Shown here piece by piece: positions 1 to 12,746 of a stretch of 64,000 nt of DNA. Under the pieces are notes generated by a model. It did no database searches. It was not told where the DNA came from and was given only the letters and a program-made list of their open reading frames with translations. Where the stretch lies: contig NC_089185.1 of NCBI RefSeq assembly GCF_947507565.1, positions 3,100,001-3,164,000 on the forward strand. The letters are read 5' to 3'. The first letter of the stretch is position 1. Each line of letters starts with the position of its first letter. The DNA is from Oscarella lobularis. Its lineage: Eukaryota; Porifera; Homoscleromorpha; Homosclerophorida; Oscarellidae. The translations under genes and the position numbers were made by a program.

Positions 1-71
1 GCAACTCAGTCCAATAATCATACCTAATAGATGATAATTATATATCCTTTTTCTTGATGTGTGTTGCTTAC

Positions 72-1167
72 CATTGTGATTGCCATATAAGGAAGAAAAA
101 GGATGGATAAAGAAGCCATCCCGTTTGCTGCACTTTTCCCTGACCGTCGATCCCAAAATAAAAAGCGGGTGATTGGACGGTTTGAAATGTTAAATTGACC
201 GAGCCGGCGGTGAGCGCCTGTAACAAAGCCGTGCCATCGACGTAAGAGATCATTGTACCTCGAATGGGAAGAAGACTATTGCACTCGTCTCCCACACAAT
301 TCATGTCAACCAAAGGATCATTGGGAGTCGAGTAAACAACAACGCCAGAGAAATTCGATTTGAAAGCATTAATAAACTAAATAAATAAAATATGATTAAT
401 TAATTAATTAAGGAACTAGTTTCTTACTTTGGTTGCATAGGTGCAGTTGAGGGGGCCCTCTCTGGAAACCAGAGCCACGTGACCAGTATGTATCTCAGCG
501 ATCGGGCTACAGCCATCCTTGAAATCAACCAACGGAAACGTAGAACCGTCGACGTATCGTTCAAAGATCCAATCGTAGCGAGCATCCAGTCTTCGCATCG
601 AAGAAAAAAATTCACCTAGAACCCCAATAGATAGCATAATCAAAAATATATTTTATGCGTCATACCCTTTTCTGCATGAACCTGAATTTGATTAATTCCA
701 CAACCGTGATCCGCACACGTCCAGTTGCTCAATATCCACGAAATCCACGAATTCGTTTCATTTGCCGGTGTAGTGACAAAGTGAGAATGACTGAGAATTC
801 GTTCGCCGTCTCCTTCGAGTCCCAATGCGTCGAGTCGACTTTGCAGTCTCCCTTTCATCCACGCGACTTCGTTCGCGGCGTTGTTCTCCGAAAAGGACAT
901 GAAGATGTAATGGACGTCGCTTGTGGAGTTTTCTATTAGATGATCGACGCTCTCGTTTTTCGTCCACAGGCATTCGGCGAATGCGGAGCGATTGTCGAGT
1001 GCGAAGAAGACGATGGGCACGTTTCCTTCCGTTAGAAGGTACCTCAGGGGTCCGGTCAGAGTTTGGAGTACGAAGGGAGGCGCCGTATCGCCTGGCTCCA
1101 AGTCGATTGCAGAAGCAGGACAACCGAGAGTCAGAAGAACGACTAGAGAAGCGATAGAAGCATTCAT
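72..1167 (-). CDS. Secreted redoxin-like protein (3' end beyond window)
   Basis: Three exons read on the minus strand: 1167-666, 615-428 and 376-72, with GT-AG junctions and consistent phase. The last visible exon ends in a good donor, so the gene continues past the window start. The N-terminus is a clear signal peptide (MNASIASLVVLLTLGCPASA). It is followed by EPGDTAPPFVLQTLTG, which resembles the opening of the AhpC/TSA-redoxin fold, then a strand with PIVFFALDN and a Cys (AECLW) near the expected peroxidatic position. Several N-x-S/T sites fit a secreted glycoprotein. There is no canonical CxxC, so redox activity is not established. The exact family is not recognised; redoxin is a fold-level guess. 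It lies head-to-head with IGBP1, with start codons 49 bp apart. Confidence 0.6.
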
Positions 1168-1216
1168 TTTTTTACGTCGGCGTGGTTGTTGTCTACTTTT
1201 AGCGTGCTGTAGAATA
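1168..1216. promoter_or_regulatory. 49-bp divergent intergenic region
   Basis: This is the gap between the start codons of the minus-strand redoxin-like gene and plus-strand IGBP1. Both 5' UTRs and any core promoter must overlap here or reach into the coding regions. No TATA box is evident. The IGBP1 frame is open leftwards into the other gene, so initiation at the ATG at 1217 is an inference from family length. Confidence 0.5.
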
Positions 1217-2251
1217 ATGACGTCAAATGGCGACGCTACCGAATGGACTTTGAAGGACTATTTCGACGCGGGATTGCGTCTATACGACGAAGTCCAGTCG
1301 TTCGACGGCTCCTCGTCAGACAAAGCGTGCCAGGACAAAGTAGGGGCCGCAATCGGGTACCTCGAACGTGCGACGCGCATGGTCAACGATTTAGCTCTAT
1401 TCAGCGACAACGAAGACGCGTCGGAGATCAGTACGACATCGTTGAGATATTTACTACTTCCCTGCCTACTCGGCGCGTTGGAATCGAAACGAATGGGCGT
1501 CGAAAATCGACTCGACGTTCTGAGAAAGACGCGAGCGTACGTTATGGATTTTTTGCATCGTTGTCGTGATTATGGATTTCGGCTAACAGACCGAAGCATC
1601 CTGGATTTGGAAGGCGAGTCTGGGAATCAGGTGGCTTCTGCTTCTTCGTTGATTCGACCTGATCTGAGTCAATTGTCTCTGGATCGACAGGCGAAGATTG
1701 AGAGATATCAAAAGATGAAGGAGAGGAAGGAGTTGCTTGCGCAGATGGATGAGACGCTTAAGAAACGATTAGGAGATGACTACGAAGAGACGGAACGACG
1801 CTATTTCATGCTAAGAATCCAAGATGACGTCGAGTGGGCAATTGACGAAATCAAGAGCATAAGACAGGAAATGGGTCTATTGGAACATCGCGAAAGAATG
1901 CGCTATGGCGAAATAAGAGACGATGAGAGGCGTCGACAAGGTGGAAGTGTAGCGGAAAAGGAAGAGAGAACACGTCACGGACCCGTCTTGATTCTGTCAC
2001 GGAAAGATGTGAGGGCAAAGGTATTTGGTGCAGGATATCCGAGTCTACCCACGATGACTGTAGAGGAATTCTACGAGAAAGAATACGGGGGGAAAGTGGC
2101 TCAGGGTGGTCAGGGTCCTGAGAAGGAAAAGGAGGAGGAGGAGAAGGAGGAGTCAGATGATGACGAAGCTAAAGTTCAAAGTGCACGAGAATGGGACGAA
2201 TTCAAAGACACGCACAGACGAGGCTGGGGAAATAGACAGAATAGACTCTAG
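1217..2251 (+). CDS. IGBP1: IGBP1/TAP42 (alpha4), PP2A-catalytic-subunit-binding regulator
   Basis: Intronless 344-aa ORF, close to human IGBP1 (about 340 aa). TAP42-family proteins bind and stabilise free PP2A, PP4 and PP6 catalytic subunits downstream of TOR. The family pattern is visible: an N-terminal helical TPR-like half (TLKDYFDAGLRLYDE, then LRYLLLPCLLGAL, then LDVLRKTRAYVMDFL), a charged middle segment (KIERYQKMKERKELL), and a conserved C-terminal region around VLILSRKDVRAKVFGAGYPS and MTVEEFYEKEY. An acidic Glu/Asp-rich tail follows. The ATG at 1217 is chosen although the frame is open upstream, because the family N-terminus begins there and upstream sequence belongs to the divergent gene. 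Being intronless in an intron-rich neighbourhood is unusual and may reflect a retrocopy-like origin. Confidence 0.93.
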   Translation: MTSNGDATEWTLKDYFDAGLRLYDEVQSFDGSSSDKACQDKVGAAIGYLERATRMVNDLALFSDNEDASEISTTSLRYLLLPCLLGALESKRMGVENRLDVLRKTRAYVMDFLHRCRDYGFRLTDRSILDLEGESGNQVASASSLIRPDLSQLSLDRQAKIERYQKMKERKELLAQMDETLKKRLGDDYEETERRYFMLRIQDDVEWAIDEIKSIRQEMGLLEHRERMRYGEIRDDERRRQGGSVAEKEERTRHGPVLILSRKDVRAKVFGAGYPSLPTMTVEEFYEKEYGGKVAQGGQGPEKEKEEEEKEESDDDEAKVQSAREWDEFKDTHRRGWGNRQNRL

Positions 2252-2758
2252 GGAATCGAATTGATCGATGATGTTATAAGTTGATGCTATTAGGGGGGAG
2301 AATGGGCGAGAATATGCATGGCATTGGGATTTTTTGAATGGTGCTCTGCATTCCAACCCACCAAACTGCATGTGTACTCGCCTTTCACGGGTGGCAACGA
2401 ATCCCAAGCATCCTGTTTACCGAAAACCGCTCGAGGCTGACCACGCCCCGCGCGGACGCGCCCCTCGTTCGCAAAGCGGATGCAAAGTCGAAAACGTTGG
2501 AGGAGTCTCCGCGCTTTCATGTACGCGTAGTCGTTTCTTCGAATCGTCGAGCCGGCCACCTTTGCGTATTAGCGATCGGCCAATGAACGTCGTCGACTAA
2601 TTAGTCCATTTGTCAACATCTCTTCCGTTATCGGACACGAGAGTGCATTCCTGAGGTAAGCCACGCCCTCGCCCCTTAGTTCATTTCTCGAGACGGGATA
2701 CTCCGGACGCTCGCTTTCCATTTCGCCCGCGGCGGCACGGTAGTTCATTCAGTCCTGA
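2252..2758. other. Intergenic region, IGBP1 3' side to LATS 5' side
   Basis: 507 bp without a convincing coding exon; short ORFs on both strands here look like chance. It should contain the IGBP1 3' UTR, the LATS promoter and the LATS 5' UTR. The right part is GC-rich. No repeat or RNA gene was recognised. Confidence 0.5.
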
Positions 2759-5700
2759 ATGCGACGCGTCGCCGACGAGAACGTCGACAGAACCGATATC
2801 GATCGTAGAGAAGGAGGAGAAGGAGACGACGCGCAAGCGACGGCGACAACGCATCGTTATCCTCATCCTCATCAACGCGCGCCAATGCTTCAAGGAGTAC
2901 GCGAACCACCGACACGATGGACGACGTCGGGGGGACGCGAATCGGCGCCCATATTTCGAACGACGACAAGCAATTCGGCCGGAAATTCGCCGATGATTGC
3001 GCTTCGACAAGCGTCCGCGACGCCGACGATGCGAGGAGTCGCCGCCGCTAACTCCGAAACGAGATACGATCGCATGAGACGGGAATTGAACGCGTGTGTA
3101 CAAGAAATCGATGACGAACGAGCGATGATGGTAGGTTGCCTCCGGGGTCCCCCCCCCCCCCCCCCCTCCCCTCCCCCAAGTAAACGAAAAACGATCCTTT
3201 TATTTTTCTTACAGTACGAAATGATGGTCTCCGATCTTGTCGCTGATCTCGAAAGGAAAGGTATCTGCCCGCCCACGCTGTGGCCGCCGCCGGAATGGGC
3301 CATCGAAGAACGTCAGAGCGTTGGAATGCCACAGCAGCAGCAGCAGCAACATCGCTTTAGCGTGCGCAGTTCGGATAGCGGCTTTCCCGTCGATACGAAC
3401 GACGATTCGAGTCGACCGACGTCGCCGAGTAATTTCGACGTGTTTTTATCGCGCGGCGGGGGCGGCGAACCGACGATTTCGCCTCGCGAAGGACGGCAAA
3501 TGCTCCGGAACGCTCATCGCGCGATGAACGCGGCGACGAATCCGGAAGAATACGGTCCCCCTCTCGACCGTCTTTCGGAATCGCCGCGTTCATCGGAGAG
3601 CAAACGATCGTGGCAGCAGACGGGACAATCGGCTCAAGGGTCACCTGAACCGAATCGACCAATCCCCGCCGTGCGTCGATCGGAAAGCATGCGCGCTTAT
3701 TTCGCCGGCGAATCGCCGCGCGAAACGCGCGTTCGTCGAAACGAGAGCATCCGCTCGGCTGGTGTTATGACGCCGACGTCAGAACTGGGCGGCGGACGAA
3801 GCGGATATATGAGTGTTCGATCAGCTGGCGGATCTCAAACGCCAACGGCCGCATTCGAAGCGAGAGCGCGACGCGTGAGTCGAAATGGAAGTTTTCGTAC
3901 GGAGGGCAACGGGGGTGCCGTCACGCCGACGTCTCAGTTGGGTCGACGAGAAAGTCTTCGTTCGACGCGAGGTGGATCGCCGCCTGTTGCCGTCGGAAAC
4001 GGCGGCGGCGGGGGCGGGGCTAATCGTCGAATTCGTCAAATGTATCCGCCGCCGCCACCGCCGTCGTATTTGGGTGGCGGCGACGCTTTGCCGACGGCGG
4101 CGGCGGCGGTGGCGACGACGGATCAGAGTCGATCCACGGCGTCGCCTAATCCAATGCGACTTCATCTTGCTCCTGGTTCGTCGACGCCCGTCGCTCAGAG
4201 TCCCGCCGATCCGCCGCCGTATTTTGCCCTCGCTTTCAATCCCGTCGTCATGCACTCGCCGATGACTTTGCCGCCGGAGCGTAACCCGGCCTCCGCCGCC
4301 GCGAGACGAACGCCGCAGATGGTTCCCTATCAAGATTATCAAAGTGGGGACGGCGCCGGCGGTCGGCAAACTCCGCGTCAATCGTCTCGGCCAAGTTCAC
4401 CCGGAAATGTTGCGGGAGTGTCGCGTAGCAACAGCGCTCGATCTGCAGCGGGAAGTCGAGGACCGACTCCGAATGCAGGTCTAGATGCCGCTACTCATCC
4501 GCCGCCTTATCATAATCCCAAATCGACGCCGCCCGCTTATAAGGATCCTTTGACGACGCAACGTACGACACCCATTCAACAGCAGCCTCTCGCTATAGAC
4601 TATTACATTCGTCCTGGGCCCAGTCCTGGGCCTATTGTTGCAACGCATCACGACTACGCGGTTGTCGCTCCTCCTCCTCAAGCTGAACCGCCTCCCTATG
4701 ATCCAATCATAGATGACGTGAATCGAATGCCAGTCATTGCTGAGGGAGATGCGGCAGCGGCGGCGGCGGCGGCACCAGTGCCGTCACAGCAAAAGTACCC
4801 GGGTCGAAGAACAAAGCCAAGGTTCATGGAACGCGATAGTCCAAGTCCGAGCGTCTTAGAAGAGGAAGAAGACGCTCGCCCGTACAAGGGCGCAATTGTC
4901 GCGCCGGAAGCGTATAAATTCTTCATGGAACAGCACATCGAGAACGTGGTGAAACGACGCAAAGAACGCGAAGAGCGTCGAATGAGCTTGGAACGTCGCA
5001 TGGCCCAGATGGACTTATCCGACGAAATGCGCGATCAAATGCTCAATCTTCTCTACCACAAAGAGTCGATGTATCTGCGCTTGAAACGCGCGCGCATGGA
5101 CCGATCCCAATTCACGCACATCAACGTTCTCGGTCGCGGCGGCTTCGCCGAAGTGTCGCTCGTTCGAAAGAACGACACCGGCGAATTGTACGCGATGAAA
5201 ACGCTGAAAAAAGCGGAGGTAATCAAACGAAATCAAGTCGCCCACGTGAAAGCGGAACGCGACATTCTCGCCGAAGCGGACAACGATTGGGTCGTCAAGC
5301 TCTTCTTCTCCTTTCAAGATCAAGTGAATTTGTATTTTATTATGGATTATATACCGGGTGGCGACATGCTGAGTCTTCTCGTCAAACTTGGTCGTTTCAC
5401 CGAACCCATGGCCCTATTCTACATCGCTGAACTCGTTCTCGCAATCGATTCCGTTCACAAAATGGGCTTCATTCATCGCGACATTAAACCCGATAACATC
5501 CTCATTGATCGCGACGGTCATATCAAATTAACGGACTTTGGTTTATGCACGGGTTTCCATTGGACGCACGACTCGAAATACTACAAGCCCGGTCATCAAC
5601 GACAGGACAGCATGGAACCGGTGCCCGGCGCGTGGGAATGGCTTCGACAGACGCACAACGTCGATCTATCCAAGCCGCTCGAACGACGCGCCTTTCGCCA

Positions 5701-6301
5701 AGCGCAACGACGAAACGAAGCGCATTCCGTCGTCGGAACGCCGAACTATATCGCGCCGGAGATTCTTCTCGGCGACGGATATACGCAGTTGTGCGATTGG
5801 TGGTCGGTTGGCGTGATTCTCTACGAAATGGTTTTCGGTCAGCCGCCGTTTTTGTCGCCAACGCCGCGCGAGACTCAGCTAAAAATCATTAATTGGGAGA
5901 GAACGCTTTTTTTTCCGACCGATCTCGGCGTGACGGGCGACGTTGTCGATTTGATTCGGTGTCTCTGCTCGCATCAGACGAATCGGCTCGACGTGAACGG
6001 CATCGTCGTTCATCCCGTCTTCGATCAAACCGATTGGGGTCCGTTGAGAAGTACGGAAGCGCCTTACGTTCCTCATCTCGCCAGTGCGACTGACACGTCT
6101 AATTTCGACGATCCTGCGACGTTTTCTGACGGCGGTGGAGCGGCGGTCGCCGCGGCCGCCGCCGTTGTTGATGCGAGCGGGAAAATGGCGGGGGTTCCCG
6201 ATTTGTCGACGGCTCCCGCTTTCTATGAGTTCACCTTTCGACGATTCTACCATGATGGTAAGGGATCCCCCGTCAAGGCGGCGCCCGTTATCTATGTGTA
6301 G
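2759..6301 (+). CDS. LATS: LATS (Warts) Hippo-pathway AGC/NDR kinase
   Basis: One long open frame, almost certainly two exons (2759-3130 and 3215-6301), because an 84-nt phase-0 GT-AG intron at 3131-3214 lies in frame without a stop. LATS phosphorylates and inhibits YAP. The N-terminal half is disordered, Ser/Arg/Pro-rich with poly-Q, and carries PPxY motifs for YAP/TAZ WW domains (PPPYFALAF, PPPYHNPKS, PPPYDPIID). A basic helical MOB-binding segment follows (EAYKFFMEQHIENVVKRRKE). The kinase domain has GRGGFAEV, AMKTLKK, HRDIKPDN, DFG, the long AGC insert, activation-loop AHSVVGTPNYIAPE, and the hydrophobic motif FYEFTFRRFY with its regulatory Thr. I see no clear N-terminal UBA domain. A less likely alternative is an NDR/STK38 kinase, but the PPxY motifs and long N-terminus favour LATS. 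Confidence 0.96.
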   Translation: MRRVADENVDRTDIDRREGGEGDDAQATATTHRYPHPHQRAPMLQGVREPPTRWTTSGGRESAPIFRTTTSNSAGNSPMIALRQASATPTMRGVAAANSETRYDRMRRELNACVQEIDDERAMMVGCLRGPPPPPPSPPPSKRKTILLFFLQYEMMVSDLVADLERKGICPPTLWPPPEWAIEERQSVGMPQQQQQQHRFSVRSSDSGFPVDTNDDSSRPTSPSNFDVFLSRGGGGEPTISPREGRQMLRNAHRAMNAATNPEEYGPPLDRLSESPRSSESKRSWQQTGQSAQGSPEPNRPIPAVRRSESMRAYFAGESPRETRVRRNESIRSAGVMTPTSELGGGRSGYMSVRSAGGSQTPTAAFEARARRVSRNGSFRTEGNGGAVTPTSQLGRRESLRSTRGGSPPVAVGNGGGGGGANRRIRQMYPPPPPPSYLGGGDALPTAAAAVATTDQSRSTASPNPMRLHLAPGSSTPVAQSPADPPPYFALAFNPVVMHSPMTLPPERNPASAAARRTPQMVPYQDYQSGDGAGGRQTPRQSSRPSSPGNVAGVSRSNSARSAAGSRGPTPNAGLDAATHPPPYHNPKSTPPAYKDPLTTQRTTPIQQQPLAIDYYIRPGPSPGPIVATHHDYAVVAPPPQAEPPPYDPIIDDVNRMPVIAEGDAAAAAAAAPVPSQQKYPGRRTKPRFMERDSPSPSVLEEEEDARPYKGAIVAPEAYKFFMEQHIENVVKRRKEREERRMSLERRMAQMDLSDEMRDQMLNLLYHKESMYLRLKRARMDRSQFTHINVLGRGGFAEVSLVRKNDTGELYAMKTLKKAEVIKRNQVAHVKAERDILAEADNDWVVKLFFSFQDQVNLYFIMDYIPGGDMLSLLVKLGRFTEPMALFYIAELVLAIDSVHKMGFIHRDIKPDNILIDRDGHIKLTDFGLCTGFHWTHDSKYYKPGHQRQDSMEPVPGAWEWLRQTHNVDLSKPLERRAFRQAQRRNEAHSVVGTPNYIAPEILLGDGYTQLCDWWSVGVILYEMVFGQPPFLSPTPRETQLKIINWERTLFFPTDLGVTGDVVDLIRCLCSHQTNRLDVNGIVVHPVFDQTDWGPLRSTEAPYVPHLASATDTSNFDDPATFSDGGGAAVAAAAAVVDASGKMAGVPDLSTAPAFYEFTFRRFYHDGKGSPVKAAPVIYV
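3131..3214 (+). other. 84-nt in-frame intron of LATS with an 18-C run
   Basis: Donor ATG|GTAGGT and acceptor TTTTTCTTACAG flank 84 nt, a multiple of three with no stop. The run of C at 3149-3166 would translate to poly-Pro if retained. Splicing joins acidic helical segments smoothly (RAMM|YEMMVSDL), which argues that it is an intron. Confidence 0.8.
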
Positions 6302-6650
6302 AGAAAGAAGAAGTACTGTAGTAGAGGGATCGTTTAATTTGAGTTCAATTTTACGAATTTTTTCACGCGGAGTTCTGACGTAACTATTTTGTTGTTTGGG
6401 GGGGAAGGGGTGACTGGGACTTTACATAGATGACAGGCTTAATAGTTACGATATTTGAGTTATTTAGTCTAATATAGTAGCGAAATATGGAGGTCACGGT
6501 TCCTCTCACGAGATTCGAGCGTGGTCCGTTCGCTGCGGGGAGGAATGCGCATCGCGTGAGCGCGGCGACTTTGATATAAGCCACTCATTAGGCAATCCCA
6601 TTCACCATTGAGAGAAAAATGCGAGAAAGAACCGCCCAAATCCTGTTGCA
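6302..6650. other. Intergenic region between LATS and HUNK
   Basis: 349 bp holding the LATS 3' UTR and the HUNK promoter/5' UTR. No coding exon, RNA gene or repeat is recognised. Confidence 0.5.
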
Positions 6651-9466
<2,816 letters not shown>

Positions 9467-9585
9467 TGCATCTGTTCTATTATTAGTCGCAATGTGCATC
9501 CCACCGTATTAGTTAGTTAGTTACGTGTACAGCAAAACTTTTTTCTCACTTCAGTCCAGTGTAATGAAATAAGAAAAAAAAACTT

Positions 9586-9688
9586 TGTCAGGAGTGGGGT
9601 TCGAACCCACGCCCACTTTCGTGGAGCAGAGATTATACGGGACACAACGTACTTAAATCTGCCGCCTTCACCACTCGGCCATCCTGAC
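9586..9688 (-). tRNA. tRNA-Leu(TAA): tRNA-Leu (anticodon TAA) with a 20-nt intron
   Basis: Reading the minus strand from 9688: acceptor stem GTCAGGA pairs with TCCTGAC, followed by discriminator A at 9586. An A box (GATGGCCGAGTGG) and a B box (GGGTTCGAACCCC) are present, with the long variable arm of type II tRNAs. The anticodon stem GCAGA/TCTGC closes loop TTTAAGC with TAA at 9655-9653. A 20-nt insertion (9651-9632) lies directly 3' of position 37, the canonical intron site for tRNA-splicing endonuclease. It lies between HUNK and CEP57, opposite to both. Confidence 0.93.
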
Positions 9689-9978
9689 ACTTACCGATTT
9701 CAGTCCCAAACGACCGTTTTAGAACGTGCGCGACCGCATGTACTTGTTGCTATACAGAACTTCTACGAGTTCAATGCAGAACTAGCCCAACCGATGCCCA
9801 CAAAGAAAGCCTATTGCACTAAAGTGACCAGAAGCGACTTGTTTACAGTTAAACCTAACGTGCGCTCTAATCAACTTGATATCAAGTTCACCATTATAAG
9901 TCGTTCAAAACGTTACAGGGCGCCACGGGGCCAAAAGATTAGGCAGCGAGAAAGCCACTCGTGCAAAAATCGCAGAGA

Positions 9979-11198
9979 ATGGACGAGGCACAACGGCTGG
10001 ACACGTCGATGGACCCATCGATGGTGTCTTACCTCGAACAGCCGCTTTATCCAAGCGAAGACTTCGCTCCGACGACCGTCGACGACATCTTGGGCTCACG
10101 TCGGACCCGACCGACGCTAGAACGACGCGGAATCGAGGAGGGCAACGCCGAAGGTGAAAAAACACGAAGAGTTTTGATATTAATTGTCGCGTGATGTGAA
10201 ATTTTAGCCGTTTTGAACGCGTTGAAGTCGCTTCAGGACAAGATAAGGGGTCTCGAGATGGAACGAGCTCGCGCCGCCGATCGATTTCGCGCGTTGGAGC
10301 GCGAAGCACGCGAATTTCGAGCAGAATTGCCTCCTGAACGTCCTCCCATGTCTGAACCGGGTAACGACTAGCGCACGTTAGTTCGCGCGACTGAAAAATT
10401 ATTTTTTCGTTAGTTCGTGACCGAGAACGAGATCCAAAGGCGTGCACTTGCTTTGATGTGTTGAAAGATCGACTGGAATCGACGGAGGCGGAGAACGTGA
10501 AATTGTCAGCAGCTCAAGCCCTCACAGACGTAAATAAATAAATAAATAAATAATCAATTAATTAATAGTAATTACGTAGAGTCGCATACGAGAACTCGAA
10601 GAGCAATTGTTTGAGAGTCAAAAAGAAGTGAGAATTCATGAGGTAAAGGTAGAGAGTGAGTGAGTGAGAGAATGAACTCATCCTTCTTTGGACTCCCCAG
10701 TCAAAGAGAAGAAAGAAAAGAAAGAAAGCGAAGGTACAAGAGCAAATAACTTACCCCTAGGGAATGATCATTTCATTCCATAGTCAAGTCGAAGTGCTCC
10801 AGCTCCTGGTTCCGGTTTCGTTACCGTGGAAACAGACGTGCAAACGGACGGCCCCGATATGCCGTTCGTCGTGGGAACGTCGACAGCGCCGTCTCATTCC
10901 GTCACAGGCAACGTCCAACAGACTCTAGCAATGATGAAACGCCGCAACATGCCGTAAGAGAGAACACACATAGAGAATCAATATTCAACTTCTTACTTAT
11001 AGTATAGCTGTTCCGAAAAAAACGGTGAGGAAACATTCTTGCGTGAAAATGATGCCTCCTGGTGAGGTGAAGGTTGTGACGACGGTCAAGGCGGAACGAG
11101 GGGCTGAGGAGAGTGGCTTGAAACGAAGTCTAGAATTGCTCAAGGGTGTCAAGATGCTTCAGACGGCGCTCAAGCGAAGCGATTTACACTGGGAATAG
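9979..11198 (+). CDS. CEP57: CEP57-family centrosomal coiled-coil protein
   Basis: Seven exons: 9979-10153, 10208-10360, 10414-10529, 10580 to about 10642 (or 10627), 10701-10733, 10784-10953, 11003-11198, roughly 300 aa. The N-terminal coiled coil (NALKSLQDKIRGLEMER) matches the CEP57/CEP57L1 centrosome-localisation region. The C-terminal part has PDMPFVVGTSTAPSHSVTGN followed by VQQTLAMMK, the signature of the CEP57 microtubule-binding domain. CEP57 works at the centrosome in pericentriolar organisation and spindle assembly. It is shorter than vertebrate CEP57 (about 500 aa). Exon 4 has two candidate phase-0 donors five codons apart. It is convergent with the CDK gene, 147 bp between stop codons. 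Confidence 0.85.
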
Positions 11199-11345
11199 AG
11201 AGAGATTGGACGCGTTGTTCACGTGATGTCTGTATAGGAATTTAATTGAAACGCATGAATGCAGCCTATATGTACCACTAGACTTAGTACCACTACTACA
11301 GGGAGGGGGAGACAATGTTTGAGACGTGGGGTCCCGTGATCTACT

Positions 11346-11879
11346 CTACTGGTTACGCATGTGTGGCAATGCGGACTTGTTCAAATCGTCAAAGTAGCTA
11401 TGCTCAATAGCCGCTTTGGCGGAAATTCGCTTTGCTGGGTTATAGACCAGCATTTTCTAAAAAGAAATAATTTAATTAAGGGGATATATATAGAGAGAGT
11501 TGGTGCTTGTTTGTACTTGGAGAAGGTCGATGCCAAGGGGATCGAGACCCGGAACGACTTTTGTTAATGGTTGCGAAGTCCATTTGGGAAATGTTGGCTT
11601 GTAGTCGGGCAATTGCGTCACTCCCGGCCACATTTCTTCAGTCGGAGTCCCCATAGTCCTTATAAGGATAAATAATTTATTATTTGATTTTCTGATTGAG
11701 AGGATACCTGAATATGCGGAAGAGTTGATCGATTTCTGAATCTCCGTGAAACAAGGGTTTCTTTGTAATCATTTCAGCCATTATACAGCCAATGCTCCAT
11801 ATGTCCATAGGCGTTGAATAGCGCTGAGATCCGAGTAAAATTTCAGGTGCCCTATACCACAAAGTAACAACCTAGAAAA

Positions 11880-11911
<32 letters not shown>

Positions 11912-12547
11912 CAGTCATTGGGTTGGTTCCCTTACTTCGTGAGTATAGACTCGCACTGGTATGCCAAAGGCTCTTGCCAGGCCAAAATCGGCCAATTTAA
12001 TAACTCCATTTTTATCAATAAGTAAATTTTGAGGTTTCAAATCGCGATGCAAGACTCGACGACTGTGACAGTGCAGAATGCCGACAAGAATCTGGTACGT
12101 ATAACTCTAGAAAAAATATTTAAATCTCGATCGAAAATCAAAATTAATTTATTTATTTATTTATTTACCTTTACGAGCATGGGATCGACGAGCTGAAGAT
12201 CGGGAAGTTTATCCAAATAGTGTTTGAGATCATATTGAAGAAACTCGAAGACGAGATAGAGCTTGCTCTCTTGATGAAGAACGTCTTCTAATCTGAAAAA
12301 AAGAGGCGTTCCCTTACTGTTTCCCCATTGGGGGGCCTCTTTTTTCTTCTTACTTGACCACGTAGGGATGCTGGAGTTCTTTTAGAAGCGATATCTCGCG
12401 AATTGCTGTGCTGGGAACGCCCTCCTCTTCGGACGTGAGCCGAATCTTCTTCAGCGCGACGAGTTGGCCCGTTTGACGATTTCGGCCCTTGTAGACGACG
12501 CCGTACGTTCCTTCGCCTATCTTTTCGATCTTTAGGTAATTGTCCAT
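11346..12547 (-). CDS. CDK1/CDK2-type cyclin-dependent kinase
   Basis: Six exons on the minus strand: 12547-12354, 12292-12169, 12106-11936, 11871-11708, 11658-11517, 11456-11346, giving 301 aa (human CDK1 297, CDK2 298). Visible motifs: [13 protein letters not shown] with the inhibitory Thr-Tyr pair, the cyclin-binding PSTAIRE helix, [28 protein letters not shown] with activation-loop Thr, and [11 protein letters not shown] near the end. Signatures are mixed: [18 protein letters not shown] is CDK1-like, whereas [17 protein letters not shown] and [10 protein letters not shown] are CDK2-like. Orthology to one or the other is therefore left open. The substrate role is cell-cycle phosphorylation with A, B or E cyclins. 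It is 200 bp upstream of the next minus-strand gene's stop codon. Confidence 0.95.
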
Positions 12548-12746
12548 GACCGCGACGATGACGAGTGAAAGAAGAGATGATGAAAAGCGCGATCGTCGCG
12601 TCGAAGTTCAAACCTGCGGCCCCGACTCTATTTTAGCCAATCACGAAAGAGCGCAAGGTCCCGTAAATAAAACCAAGGCGCGCGCGCTTACGCCACGCCC
12701 CCTTATGCATGCAGTGTACTCTCTATATCTCTGGTACTGTACTCTT

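Noticed and set aside
992-1216. Upstream in-frame extension of IGBP1
   Set aside because: The frame is open, but it overlaps the first exon of the divergent redoxin-like gene and family length fits the ATG at 1217.
3821-4381. Long Arg-rich antisense ORF within LATS
   Set aside because: Shadow of GC-rich coding sequence on the other strand; no family match and repetitive Arg composition.
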